A stretch of DNA of 64,000 bases from Paragorgia papillata (Eukaryota; Cnidaria; Anthozoa; Scleralcyonacea; Coralliidae), in NCBI GenBank assembly GCA_035771165.1, contig JAWNZC010000122.1, forward strand, positions 1,911,501 to 1,975,500, written 5' to 3'. The translations under genes were made by a program, and so were the position numbers. Numbering within the stretch: position 1 is the stretch's first letter; every line of letters begins with the position of its first letter. The notes beneath the pieces are model-generated. The model was not told the origin of the DNA. It saw only the letters and a program-made list of their open reading frames with translations, and did not search any database. Of the stretch, positions 35,223-46,106 are shown in pieces.

Positions 35223-37895
35223 TAATGATGATGATAATAAAAATAATAATTTTTAGTACTAATAGTAATAAAGCTGATAAACTAAAAATTAAAATTAAAT
35301 TAAATTGATTTTATTAGGTCAAGAAGAACTTCCAGGACTACGACCATTGGATAGTGAATTGGTTAATGACGCCCATCACGATAAACCACAACCTTCTGTC
35401 GAGCCACATCCGGTTCAACCGCCACATCCGGTTCAACCGCCACATCCAGTTCAACCGCCACCACCACCACCACCACCACCACCATCAGCCGTCCAATCAT
35501 TTTCACCCCCAGCTCCTCCCCCAGCTCCTTCACCACCTCCCTCCCCAAATCCTCCTCCCCCAGTTCCACCGCCTGCCCTTCCGCCTGCTGCAGGATTTGT
35601 ACAGATGGATTCACCAAACCAGCCCTATCCAGCAATGGAGCAGAATGTCCCAATGGTTCCCATGCCACCTCCACAATACTTTGTCCAACCTCCATCTATA
35701 CAACTTCCCGTCTTTTTACAAGGTAAAGATTAAAGTCTTAGACCGTTTACACGATGCCGGTACAATTTGAAAACGGAACAAAATCATGCCGTTTAGGCCT
35801 TGCGTTACACGATACAGGCACAAAAATGACATGAAAACGGCACAAAATGAAGATGGGTTCCTTGACGGCATGAAATGAAAACGGAACACTAACCGGTATC
35901 GTGTAAACGCCCGTGCCGTAACAGTTTGTTGATGACGGTAATCACGATATATACGACCACATGCAGTATTAGTGGTTAGTTTCGCTTATAAAACAAACTG
36001 TGATATCTTAAAAACAAAGCAAGGAAACAAAAAACAGCAAAAGATGTTACTTTGTCATTTCAAAAGTACTTGCAAATAAGACAAACTTAATTTTCGTTTC
36101 ATAAGCACTTTAAAGAGATTACTCCTGGGACTAAAAATTATTCATTTTTGTTTTGCAAAAATATTTCTTTGTTTAAAGATTTTGGACTTATCCACGACGT
36201 CAACCTCAACGACGACGGCCTCTAAACAAAAGAAAAAAAAATCCAAAACAGAGAGACTGAATAATTTTAGACCCAAGAGTAATCTCAACACCGTCCTCGT
36301 TCTTTATACAACGCCACTTAGAGATTTTTACGTCTTCAGGACGACGTCGACGGCCAAAACATGAGAACTGTTGCTTGAGATTGACTTCAATACGGACACT
36401 ACAATCATTTTAGCAATACTGGGATGTTTTGGAAGTCATTAAACTAGCTTCAAATATCAAATATAATAGTCAGTTAACCGTGACTTCTTTAAATTGTAAA
36501 ACTTATCTTGCGTTTTAACCGCCGTCGTCGTCCTAGCATCTTAAAGTCCCAAGTATGCCTTCGTTTCCTTTCAAGTGTTTTTCCAAATAAGACAGATTTA
36601 AGGGGTATTGGCAATAAAAATTAAGTTTATCTCATTTGAAAGAACTCGTCGAATGGTATAAGAAGAACTTTTACAATTTTTCCGTATCTGTTTTGGTTTT
36701 GGAAATATTTCGAGCAAACACAGCGTGCTGTCCGCCATCTTGGAGTTATTTTCGATATGCAAAATTATGCATGTGACGACATATAAGCAGGGTGAAGTGA
36801 TAAATCTTGCCAACCTGATGACATTATGAGCTAGAAACTCCATTTTGTTGCGCTATTTCCATTTTAAATTGACCCACAATATTTAAAAAGCCTTCCGTGG
36901 AAATTTGGTCACCCACGGAGTAGTTTCATCAGGTTTACCCTGCTTGTGACGTCACCAATTTCCTAGTTAATTAGACCCGATATTACAGAGATGGCGGACA
37001 GCACGCTGTCTTTGGTCGAAATATTTCAAAACACAAGAAAGATACAGGAAAATTACAAAAGGTCTTCTTATACCATTTGACGGGTTCTTTCAAATGGGAC
37101 AAATTTAATTTTTATTGCCAATACCCTTTAATTTTCACATCATTTTGATTCATTGAGGCACTTTGATTTATTGACCTTTTTTGTTTTATAGACGACACAC
37201 CAAACGTGAGATTGGCCAAAGAAAGAGACTACGAAACGCGCAAGTCGGCCATTGCGGTTGGAAATATAGAGAAAGCGATCGGTTTGGACGACCAAACGAT
37301 CGAAAGCCTAATCGACGACGTGAAGAGAGTATCAGAGGGTCAAAAAGTCAGATACGAATACGCCATATTGAAAGACAGAAAGGAGGTAGCATCAGAAACG
37401 GACGAACAGAAAGCGCAAACGGAAGAAAGACTACTAAGAGACGAAGAACTCGAAGGAAAAGCGAAAGAAACTATCGATCTGATCAATAAGTTGGAAAAAG
37501 TACTCACTGTTGTCGAAGCAGCCAAGTTTGATGCTCAAACAAGAGCGAACCAACAACTGGTACTCGCCGAGGCTTGGAAAAACAGAATGTACGGCAGGAA
37601 ACGCAACAAGGTAGTGTCGGCTCCGAAAGTGAAAAAAGATTCGATTAGAAAAGCGACAAATATTCTAAAAAATATCGTCAGGAAGGAAAAAAAGCGTAAG
37701 CGTAGTATCAAGAAGAACTTTGAACTGCAAAATCGGGGTGGAATTAAACAAAATGGCGAAACCAAAGTTGGGGAGGCCAGAATAAGGAGATCTTTTCAAT
37801 ATGATCCGGACACAAAGGATTCTATTCCAGTTAAATTCAAACAAATCAGGAAACTTGCTCGAGCAATTCTCAAAAATATTCCAGAAACTAAATAA
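28126..37895 (+). CDS. Gene C: secreted Pro-rich protein with duplicated helical domain, five exons
   Basis: Exons 28126-28171, 28947-29054, 32464-33516, 35318-35722 and 37192-37895 join in one frame of 772 codons; every intron is phase 1, with GT donors (GTAAGT, GTATGT, GTAAGA, GTAAAG) and AG acceptors. Exon 1 encodes the leader MSWSFILQLFALLWG, completed by AQS. Layout: leader 1-18; short exon-2 segment 17-51; helical domain I 52-160; Pro/Gln-rich linker with a poly-Pro run near 219-245 and a Lys/His segment; second Pro-rich linker in exon 4 with (HPVQPP) repeats; helical domain II from 538; Lys/Arg-rich tail. AATAAA overlaps and follows the stop. No cysteine-rich or known domain was seen. 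Likely extracellular scaffold or matrix protein (inference). Additional small exons between 29054 and 32464 cannot be excluded. Confidence 0.75.
28395..28467 (-). mobile_element. tRNA-like SINE head or tRNA pseudogene
   Basis: The minus strand has box A TAGCTCAATGGTTAGAGC and box B GGTTCGAGTCC at tRNA spacing, about 73 nt. The acceptor stem (GTCCCAG against CTTGGGAAC) and anticodon stem have mismatches and the base before the presumptive anticodon is not U, so it is not a sound tRNA. The 21-bp tandem array starts at its 5' side. Confidence 0.65.
28471..28884. repeat. 21-bp tandem repeat, about 19 units
   Basis: Unit ATGATTAGAACGTAGGTTCAT with an A/T variant (GATTAGAAC or GATTTGAAC) clustered in blocks. 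Length 21 keeps the frame open, giving the artefact peptide (RSNHMNL)n on the minus strand. In intron 1 of gene C. Confidence 0.95.
29149..29343. repeat. (GAAC)n microsatellite
   Basis: About 48 near-perfect units starting about 95 bp after the exon 2 donor of gene C. Confidence 0.95.
29701..30090. mobile_element. TTTGATATGCAAAT-family fold-back element (copy 2)
   Basis: GTTTGATATGCAAATGACAC and its mirror GTCATTTGCATATCAAAC bracket a centre with GGTTACATATCTTTGC and its mirror. The outermost right arm is truncated. Confidence 0.78.
30890..31171 (-). pseudogene. LINE ORF2 C-terminal fragment (copy a)
   Basis: Encodes RSLKTLGDRSFCVAAPTLWN then SLPQHIRRAESVTTFKTFLK and a stop, the conserved C-terminus after the reverse transcriptase in CR1/L2-like elements. 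The upstream part is missing. Confidence 0.8.
31340..31770 (-). pseudogene. LINE ORF2 C-terminal fragment (copy b)
   Basis: Longer than copy a: begins with AARLICNTPPFDHITPELFT then LHWLPIKFRISFKILL, the thumb/linker region of CR1/L2-type elements, and continues into the same block as copy a before diverging at PQHIS. The two copies are nearly identical where they overlap, so one may be a duplication of the other. Confidence 0.82.
32464..33516 (+). CDS. Gene C exon 3: helical domain I and first Pro-rich linker
   Basis: Starts after TTTTATCATAG with two bases (AT) that complete an Asp codon and ends AAGG|GTAAGA. It encodes residues 53-402: DESVEEAQARLF, a charged helical block with LAKRILKIVTTLEVAKF, a Tyr-rich patch (QFPQYNYGYLYG), Gln/Pro-rich sequence, a poly-Pro run of about 18, a Lys/His stretch (KHKKEHAAKHNVHHK) and an acidic-Gln end. 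The in-frame ATG at 32427 and GTG at 32400 look like starts but lie at the end of a transposable element. Confidence 0.8.
33868..33930. repeat. (AAT)n microsatellite
   Basis: About 20 units in gene C intron 3. Confidence 0.95.
34001..34579. mobile_element. MITE, TTAAGGTGGCTCCCTA ends
   Basis: The left TTAAGGTGGCTCCCTA and right TAGGGAGCCACCTTAA are exact inverses; next inward AATTTCAATAG and TTATTGAAACT. About 579 bp, in gene C intron 3. A related TTAAGGTGGCTCC end occurs at about 31130. Confidence 0.88.
34640..34746. repeat. (AAT)n microsatellite
   Basis: About 33 units; probably the 3' tail of the minus-strand 5S SINE next to it. Confidence 0.95.
34750..35100 (-). mobile_element. 5S-rRNA-derived SINE
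   Basis: The minus strand reads AAGTTAAGCCCGGTTAGAC then GGTTAGTACTTGGATGGGTG, matching the 3' half of 5S rRNA with its internal promoter, followed by a unique body (GAGGGTTTTTCGTCGGGTTC; GCCTCGACACGGCCACATTG) and an (ATT)n tail. This is the structure of SINE3-type elements. Confidence 0.85.
35129..35225. repeat. (AAT)n microsatellite
   Basis: About 31 units, ending about 90 bp before gene C exon 4. Confidence 0.95.
35318..35722 (+). CDS. Gene C exon 4: second Pro-rich linker
   Basis: Between TTTTATTAG and CAAG|GTAAAG, phase 1 at both ends, 405 bp (divisible by 3), so it could be skipped without a frameshift. It encodes QEELPGLRPLDSELV, three HPVQPP repeats, a run of about ten Pro, then short Pro/Ala/Ser blocks and a hydrophobic-Pro tail (YFVQPPSIQLPVFLQ). 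Confidence 0.8.
35742..35960. mobile_element. GTTTACACGATGCCGGTAC element (copy 2)
   Basis: Shares CGTTTACACGATGCCGGTAC, AATTTGAAAACGGAACAAAA and TCACGATATATACGACCACA (inverted) with the 26350 copy; begins 20 bp after exon 4. Confidence 0.75.
35985..36110. mobile_element. Single arm of the TTTGATATGCAAAT family
   Basis: AAACAAAGCAAGGAAACAAA and AAATAAGACAAACTTAATTT are present; the other arm is not. Confidence 0.6.
36111..36550 (+). mobile_element. AGGGACTTTAAGAT element (copy 3)
   Basis: Contains the family interior (CGACGTCAACCTCAACGACG; GTCAGTTAACCGTGACTTCT) and ends ATCTTAAAGTCCC. The left 70 bp carry an inverted piece of the same element, so it is rearranged. Confidence 0.78.
36598..37132. 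mobile_element. TTTGATATGCAAAT-family fold-back element (copy 4)
   Basis: The left end TTAAGGGGTATTGGCAATAA is mirrored by TTATTGCCAATACCCTTTAA. Its right edge lies 60 bp before gene C exon 5. Confidence 0.82.
37192..37895 (+). CDS. Gene C exon 5: helical domain II and basic tail
   Basis: Follows TTTTGTTTTATAG, completes an Asp codon with AC, and ends with TAA inside an AATAAATAAA run. Residues 538-771: charged helical block with IGLDDQTIESLID and INKLEKVLTVVEAAKF, similar to exon 3, then a strongly basic region (VRKEKKRKRSIKKN) and a final helix (FKQIRKLARAILKNIPETK). Confidence 0.8.
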
Positions 37896-38040
37896 ATAAA
37901 CGTTTATAAGAAAGAAGCTTGTAATATAGTTTGAATAGTAATTACTAAATTCGCAACTTAGGGCGGAGCATATAATGAAGTGTTTTGTTACACTTAATTT
38001 TGACAGAATTCTTAAAGTTGTTATTCAAATAAATGTGTTC

Positions 38041-38135
38041 AATGTAAGTCCACATGCCAATGTCCATATGCCCATATCTCTATATCCCATGTCTATATGC
38101 CCCATATCCACACGCCCATCTGCATATGCCCACTG
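38041..38135. repeat. Degenerate CCCATAT-type simple repeat
   Basis: Imprecise repeats of words such as CATATGCCCAT; a similar block at 39211-39350 has CCATGTCCATA words. Confidence 0.6.
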
Positions 38136-38249
38136 TGGATCAACATGTTTATGTTGTTTACGTTGTTTGTTTACACTCTTAATAATGTACATGAAAAAAT
38201 ATCTCGACTGTGATTGGCTGATTCCAGTGCAGTTAATCCCAAACAACAG

Positions 38250-38332
38250 TGCAGAATTGTGTTATCACAGTGCAAAAATCTGTAATCACAGTGCAAAAAT
38301 CTGTAATCACAGTGCAAAAATCTGTTATCACT
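38250..38332. repeat. 21-bp tandem repeat, about four units
   Basis: Unit CACAGTGCAAAAATCTGTAAT, units nearly identical. Confidence 0.85.
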
Positions 38333-38641
38333 AAGAACCAATCAAATTGATTGTACAGCGGATTTTTCCCGACACAAAACAAACAAAGATGGCGGCCAAG
38401 ATTCAGCGGTTTTGGGGATAATTTGTTCAACTTTGAAGCTAGTTATGCTTTAATATTGCCAAGTGAAGTACCTACAAGAAGACCAGAAACTTCTTTATGC
38501 CTCGAGTAAACTTTTTCAAGTAGTAAAGGAAGCGAAGCGTTTTTTAACAAATAAATATGCGAGGAGTGGACGGCTAAACACGTACGTTAAAATGTTAGTA
38601 CAGTTGTTTTGAACATTTTTTCATGTATATTATTAATAAGT

Positions 38642-38800
38642 AATAGCATGGTTTCTCGTGCAATTTGGAAAAACATGCACTCGTGAGTTTTTCAAATACT
38701 TCAAATATCACTCGTCCTTCGGACTCGTGCTATTTTGACAGTATTTGAAAAACTCACTCGTGCATGTTTTTCCCCAAATTGCACTCGAAACCATGCTATT
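38642..38800. mobile_element. Small fold-back element
   Basis: TAATAGCATGGTTTCTCGTG and its near-complement; inner arms GAAAAACATGCACTCGTGAG and mirror. Confidence 0.82.
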
Positions 38801-38813
38801 ACCTATACTTACG

Positions 38814-38905
38814 TTTCTCTCTGACGAAGGGCCTTCGCTCGAAACGTTAGACTCCTACGTTCTCTGTTTCGGCAGTATACCTAACCTTACTATATTTCGA
38901 TACAT
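38814..38905 (+). mobile_element. CTGACGAAGGGC hammerhead-like repeat, plus copy
   Basis: CTGACGA at 38821, GGGC/GCTC stem, CGAAAC, then ACGTTCTCTGTTTCGGCAGT and ATATTTCGAT. Nearly identical to the 24.3 and 53.8 kb copies. Confidence 0.65.
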
Positions 38906-38918
38906 GTTTATGTAATAA

Positions 38919-39055
38919 TCATACACGAGGAGGAGCGTTTCATCAGGATATCCAAACACCGAGACGTTTGTTGAAAACCGGGGCGAAGCCGAGGTTTTTG
39001 AACAAACTTCGAGGTGTTTGGATATCCTGATGAAACACTCCTCCGAGTGTATGAT
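38919..39055. mobile_element. Small fold-back element
   Basis: ATCATACACGAGGAGGAGCG is mirrored at the right, with TCAGGATATCCAAACACC and its complement further in. Confidence 0.82.
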
Positions 39056-39449
39056 ATAGCATCTCAAACAAATCAGTATTTTAAGAGAAAATCAAGATGA
39101 AAGTTTGCTTAATTTATGTAATTTCTTCCTCCGATATCCAAACCACCGACACGGTACTGATTTCCTTTGTGTTTTCTTCATGAATTATTAATTGTGAGTT
39201 TGAGATATACATGTCCCATGGCCATGTTCATATGCATGTCCATGCCCATGTGTCCGTGGCCATGTGGCCATATCCATACACCAATGTCTATATGTCCATG
39301 TCCATATACCCATGCATGCATGTCCACATACCCATAGCCCATGTCCGTTCTATTCCTCCCACAATGAACTTTGGCGCATCGTCTTTACATGACGCAAGAA
39401 TTAACTTTTTAAACAAATCTCTGAAATTAAATAGTAAGAAAACATCGCA

Positions 39450-39531
39450 CTGCCCCAATCCGGGAATCGAACCCAAGGTCTCCGAATCAACGCCATCCGC
39501 TGCACTCTGACCACTGAGTTATTGAAACACG
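39450..39531 (-). mobile_element. tRNA-derived SINE head (copy 1)
   Basis: The minus strand has TAACTCAGTGGTCAGAGT (box A) and GGTTCGATTCCC (box B). The same sequence family occurs at 41060-41260 in plus orientation. Confidence 0.65.
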
Positions 39532-40572
39532 TTCTGACGGGTAATGTTTTTAAAAATATGAAAATCTCTGAATGCCCTGACCGCGTGTGTGACGAATTTC
39601 GCCGTCCACGTGGGTGTTGGAAACTCTATAGACCACTTGCACTTATTCTCCTGGTGGAGAAAGAATGTTAATAAACTATAGTATTTTCATTGATTATTCG
39701 CTCTGTCGAAGCTTTGAAGTTGTCCTCCAGATGAACCGTTTTGACTTCATGTGCAAGTGGTCATAGTCAATTGAGATATGGTCTGGAAACTCGGCAAACT
39801 TCAAAGCGCCTATAATGAGGTGGGATTTTATGTTGAACCATACCTTACACCGTGCATATCCTTTGTTTTAGGTTTATTGATATTTAAATAGCACGGTTGA
39901 GTGATTGAACTGAAACATTGCTATTGGACAATTCGTTCATTATACTAAAATACAATGTGTTCAGTGACCGTGCACCGTGCACAAAAATGCATAAAGGCGA
40001 ACAAAAATATAGACCAAAGACTTTAGCTGAGTTTCCAGACCATATCTCGATTGACTAGAAGTGGTCTACAAGTCTATAGTATTCGAACTAAGATTTATTA
40101 ATATGAATAATTAACCTATCTAATTACAAAGACATGCAAATAACTACAGTTCTATTCGGTTTGTCAAGGATACAGCAAGGATATGATGGTTCTCCGACGT
40201 TCTTCACCGTTCACACATCGATGTTTCGGCTAGCCATCCATCATCAAGGTTCCAACGATAGTAGATGTTATACGCTATATCGTCGCGTTTGGTGGCGGAC
40301 TGCTTCTAAGTCTGAGTTCTCAACTCCAGTACGGTCCCTGAATAACTCCGTCTTTGTACTTCACTGACTCTGGTCACTGAAGACACTTTCTGAGCACCTT
40401 TGGTCACTGCAGACCCTTTACTACGTACTTCGACGTTACAACTTCAGTACGGACCACTTCTTCGTCCTGCCAGTATAGTTCAACGTTCTCTCCGAAATAA
40501 CTTTTCCTCTGCCTCGATCTCTCCACGTGTCCACCTTTTACCTCTTGACAACCACTTACTTACATATATAAG

Positions 40573-41037
40573 TTAAAGTGCCCCTAACCTCGACAATTTT
40601 TATTGTCTTATTTAAAATGATAAAGTAACTTCTTTGGAAGATTTTCGCTTTTTCGCTTTGTTTTTGAGATATTTCATTTTGTTTGATATGCAAATGTACG
40701 GAATCTACGTCACACATGCATAATGACTTATCGAAGAAGTTGGTGTATCTCTTTCATTCTCCAACGAAATATTTTAAAATCGAAAAGTTTGGTGTTGTAG
40801 GAGAAACACGCACACATGTTATTCATACTTTAGTGTTTTTATTTGATGAACGCAAAGATACATAACATTCTTCGATAAGTCATTATGCATGTGTGACGTA
40901 GATTCCGGACATTTGCATATCAAACAAAATGAAATATCTCAAAAACAAAGCGAAAATCTTCTAAAGAAGTTACTTTATCATTTTAAAAGTTCTTCCAAAT
41001 GAGACAATGAAAAATGTCGAGGGTAGGGGCACTTTAA
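40573..41037. mobile_element. TTTGATATGCAAAT-family fold-back element (copy 5)
   Basis: The left end TTAAAGTGCCCCTAACCTCG is mirrored by the right end CGAGGGTAGGGGCACTTTAA. The arms include GTTTGATATGCAAATGTACG and complement. The most complete copy in the window. Confidence 0.88.
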
Positions 41038-41059
41038 ATTATGGCCCTATGGGCTACGG

Positions 41060-41262
41060 CGTGTCTCAATAGCTCAGTGGTCACAGCGCGGATGCGTTGA
41101 TTCGAAGACCTTTAGCTGGATTTCCACTAGGCGTAAAATATCGCGCGCTCGACTTTTTTCTTTTGTCTTGTGAGTTTCCATGTGGAACGAAGTAGAAAAC
41201 TATTCAAGTGGAAATCCTAGTGGAAATCCAGCTTTAGGTTCGATTCCGGGGTAGGACAGTCA
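41060..41262 (+). mobile_element. tRNA-derived SINE (copy 2), split by a MITE
   Basis: CAATAGCTCAGTGGTCACAG (box A) and GGTTCGATTCCGGGGTAGGA (box B) are 160 bp apart instead of about 35 because of the insertion at 41115-41232. Confidence 0.72.
41115..41232. mobile_element. MITE nested in the tRNA SINE
   Basis: Ends GCTGGATTTCCACTAG and CTAGTGGAAATCCAGC are perfect 16-bp inverses, flanked by TTTA at 41111-41114 and 41233-41236. 118 bp. Confidence 0.85.
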
Positions 41263-41504
41263 AAGTTTTCATATTAAATATTTTTTATAGAAAACAAATC
41301 AGGATTATATCAGTAACCAATTTATTTTACACTTTTTCTGGATGCTAAAATGTAGTAGCAGTAAAATTATTATTACGGTCGTCGTCCTGCCAATCGATTG
41401 TCGTCCTAAAAAATCGCAAGTGAACGAGTTTAGCAAAGCTTGTGATTTTTCTTTTTAACGAGTGTTTTCAAAGCACCCCAAAACTTTAGTTTTTTCTGTT
41501 TTCG

Positions 41505-42088
41505 TTAAGGTCTTCGTTATGGTTTGCAAGTTCATTTCAGTAAAGTGCTCTCAATTCGTCAGAATTTATGCTACAAAAATAAAAATTGATATCGTTAGAA
41601 AGCTATTAATTTGTAGAATACAATGTTGTATTTGATTTTGCGATAAACACAAGCCACTAAAAGTTGCATTTTTCGCAGTTTGATTCCGAGATAAATTTCC
41701 AGCAAAACGGTGTCAGCGTTTTTGTCCGTTGGTCGAAAAACAGCATTTTCAACTTTGGTCGTCAATAAAATCAAAAAAACTTGACATATCAAAAAACGCT
41801 GACACCGTTTCGCTGGAAATCTTTCTCGGAATTAAACTGAAAAAAAAAAGAAGATTTTGAACAAAATAAAACGCTTTTTACTTGAGTCGCTCCGAGTGAA
41901 GCCCTCTGGTTTTAATTTAAAAATTCACAACTATTATTGGTTTGTGTTTATCGCAAAATCAAAGACAACATTGTATTCTACAAATTAATAGCTTTCTAAG
42001 GGTATCTATTTTATTTTTGTGGCATAAATTCTGACGAATTGAGAGCGCTTTACCGAAAAGACCCTGCAGACCATAACGAAGACCTTAA
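41505..42088. mobile_element. Fold-back element, TTAAGGTCTTCGTTATGG ends
   Basis: About 584 bp; the outer arms are inverted (TTAAGGTCTTCGTTATGG and mirror), as are the inner TTTGTAGAATACAATGTTGT and TTTTGCGATAAACACAA. Non-coding. Confidence 0.85.
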
Positions 42089-42724
42089 CAGCAGAGCATG
42101 GCAGGAACATTCACCAAAAATTTCAAGAGAATCCACCTTATAGTCTTTGAGCTATGAACTTTCAAATTTTGCAATGCTAATTTCATTCCTGGAAGAATTC
42201 GGCCTCTCAGTAGGCAAATGGCAACTATGGGTGGGGATTAACAATGGATTTTAGCCTCAATGATCCATCTGCATACGTCAAAAAGTACTGTTACTGTTGG
42301 TTTCGAAATGCGAGTTTTTATTTTTATCTTATATTATCAGGCTTGCCAGATATTTACAGTACACGACGCCTTAATCAGGAAATTTTGGGTTGCGTGTTCC
42401 AGCATATAACAGGTTGAGATATATACCAAATCTCCTATGTTAAGATCAGTTCTAGTGTTAATGCTATATGGTGATAGCAACTGTTCGGCATTTGGCCACT
42501 ATCTTCTATCTGCGCTAGTTAGTGTTCAAATTCTATATTCAAGTTCAAGTCTCTTCATCCTATCTAGTTTGGTGAGTGTGAAAATCAAAGTGAGTACCGT
42601 AACTATTTTTTATTCTGTTCGTTAATTCTATACTGTTCTCTGTCTTAGTCTGTACAATTTAATTTTGTATTCAATATGCTTGCGCACGATAAATGTGCAT
42701 CGATACATATGTGCATGTATAATG

Positions 42725-43290
<566 letters not shown>

Positions 43291-43790
43291 TCTTCTAAGT
43301 TATTGCTTATAGTTGTAATTGCTTTATGTTATATTTACGCTATATAAACAAGTTAGTTTATTCTTGAATGTCACATTTGTTTTAGTTCGAACCTACAATA
43401 CTACAAATTCCACATTTTTTCTATCCTTGAAGATTACAGTCACCGAAGAGCCAAAAATTCTCCAAAAAGGAACAAGGCATGGCAAACTTTGAGGGCCGAA
43501 TGCGGAAACGCCGTTCAACTGTTGTTCACGATAATCAGTGCTTAAACTCGTAACACGAGTGATTTTGCGACACAAGAAATAAACTTAGATAAGAAACTTT
43601 AGCATGCCCGCTTACCTTTTCAACGTTTGGCTAAACGCTGTCGCTCAAACCTTTGTTCCATCTCATCCAACACTTTATTTAAGAAAAATATGAAGAAAGA
43701 ATAAAATGAGAAGTGTTTGAGAATACAAAGTAATTACTGAGTTATGTTGCAACTTGGCGAAAGTAAAAGTTTTGAGTTTGGTTAATAAAA
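43291..43790. other. Spacer, nothing recognised
   Basis: No supported gene, RNA or repeat. Confidence 0.35.
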
Positions 43791-43877
43791 TGGTAAGTAG
43801 GATATATAATAATAGCAAGGACAACAAATACAACAATACCAGCAGCACCACACCACCAACACCCACCCCTAACACCA

Positions 43878-43929
<52 letters not shown>

Positions 43930-44077
43930 AAACACAAACACAAACACAAACACAAACACAAACACAAACACAAACACAAACACAAACACAAACACAAACA
44001 CAAACACAAACACAAACACAAACACAAACACAAACACAAACACAAACACAAACACAAACACAAACACAAACACAAAC
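43878..44077. repeat. (ACGAAC)n then (ACAAAC)n microsatellite
   Basis: About 8 units of ACGAAC grade into about 25 of ACAAAC, flanked by ACC-rich simple sequence up to about 44270. Thr-Asn, Val-Phe and Cys-Leu ORFs here are artefacts. Confidence 0.95.
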
Positions 44078-45107
44078 ATGCACCCATCCATCCCCAACAC
44101 CACAACAGGCAGCACTAAACCACCAACACTACCACCAGCACCAGCACCACCACAACCAACACCACCCTCCCCCAAACATCACTAACACCACCACCAACAC
44201 AGAGCAACAACAGCAGCACCTGCACCAACACAACCAATATTAATACCAACACCCACCCACCCACGCCGAGCACCACCAAACGCTGGCCTAGGTGCCACGA
44301 TCTTTAATGGGGCTACGCTCTCTTCCCAATGCCAGAGAGAGAGAGCATGATACTCACGTTACAACGATAGCAACAGTGGCAAGTAACAGTCACAGCGCAA
44401 GCAGCAGCAGCAGGGACCTTTAGCAAAGACAACATTTGTTGTGATTTATTGCGATTTGTTGTGATTTCTTCCTATATTTGTTGCGATTTCTTGCGATTTG
44501 TTGTGATTTGTTGTGATTTGTTGTGATTTGTTGCGATTTGTTGTGATTTGTTGCGATTTGTTGTGATTTGTTGCGAATTGTTCTGATTTGTTGCTATTTG
44601 TTGCGATTTGTTGCTATTTGCTGCAATTTGCTGCTATTTGTTGCTATTTGTTGCGATTTGTTGCGATTTGTTGTGATTTGTTGCGATTTGTTCCGATTTG
44701 TTGTGATTTCTTCCTATATTTGTTGCTATTTGTTGCGATTTGTTGTGATTTGTTGCGATTTGTTGCGATTTGTTGTGATTTGTTGCTATTTGTTGCGATT
44801 TGTTGTGATTTGTTGTGATTTGTTGTGATTTGTTGTGATTTGTTGCGATTTGTTGCGATTTGTTGCGATTTGTTGCGATTTGTTGTGATTTGTTGTGATT
44901 TGTTGTGATTTGTTGCGATTTGTTGTGATTTGTTGTGATTTGTTGCGATTTGTTGTGATTTGTCGCGATTTGTTGCTCTTTGTTGCGATTTGTTGTGATT
45001 TGTTGCGATTTGTTGTGATTTGTTGTGATTTGTTGATTTGTTGCGATTTGTTCTGATTTGTTGCTATTTGTTGCGATTTGTTACGATTTGTCGTGATTTC
45101 TTGCTAT

Positions 45108-45135
45108 TTGTTGCGATTTGCAAATCGCAACAAAT
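45108..45135. repeat. Main orientation switch of the satellite
   Basis: TTGCGATTTGCAAATCGCAA is a perfect palindrome; to its left the decamer is in complement form for about 690 bp, to its right in direct form. Confidence 0.9.
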
Positions 45136-46106
45136 CGCAACAAAGAGCAACAAATCACAACAAATCGCAACAAATCGCAACAAATCACAACAAATCACAA
45201 CAAATCGCAACAAATCGCAACAAATAGCAACAAATCACAACAAATCACAACAAATCACAACAAATCGCAACAAATCACAACAAATCGCAACAAAGAGCAA
45301 CAAATCACAACAAATCGCAACAAATCGCAACAAATCACAACAAATCACAACAAATCGCAACAAATCACAACAAACCGCAACAAATCACAACAAATCACAA
45401 CAAATCTCAACAAATAGCAACAAATCACAACAAATCGCAACAAATCGCAACAAATAGCAACAAATCACAACAAATCGCAACAAATCGCAACAAATCGCAA
45501 CAAATCGCAACAAATCGCAACAAATCACAACAAATCACAACAAATCACAACAAATCGCAACAAATCACAACAAATCGCAACAAATCGCAACAAATATAGG
45601 AAGAAATCACAACAAATCGCAACAAATCGGATTTCTTGCGATTTGCAAATCGCAACAAATAGCAACAAAGAGCAACAAATCACAACAAATCACAACAAAT
45701 CGCAACAAGTCGCAACAAAGCGCAACAAATCACAACAAATCGCAACAAATCGCAATAAATCACAACAAATCGCAACAAATCACAACAAATCGCAACAAAT
45801 CACAACAAATCGCAACAAATCGCAACAAATCACAACAAATCGCAACAAATCGCAACAAAGAGCAACAAAGAGCAACAAATCACAACAAATCGCAACAAGT
45901 CGCAACAAGTCGCAACAAATCACAACAAATCGCAACAAATCGCAACAAATCACAACAAATCACAACAAATCGCAACAAATCACAACAATTCGCAACAAAG
46001 AACAACAAAGAACAACAAATCACAACAAATCACAACAAATCACAACAAATCACAACAAATCGCAACAAATCACAACAAATCGCCACAAATCGCAACAAAT
46101 CACAAC

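Noticed and set aside
35354..35770. Alternative His-rich frame over gene C exon 4
   Set aside because: Frame shift of CCA repeats; the Pro-rich frame has the correct splice phases.
42437..42625. Signal-peptide-like ORF (MLRSVLVLMLYG)
   Set aside because: The possible donor after it is weak (GTGATA), no partner exon was found, and it lies next to repeat sequence.
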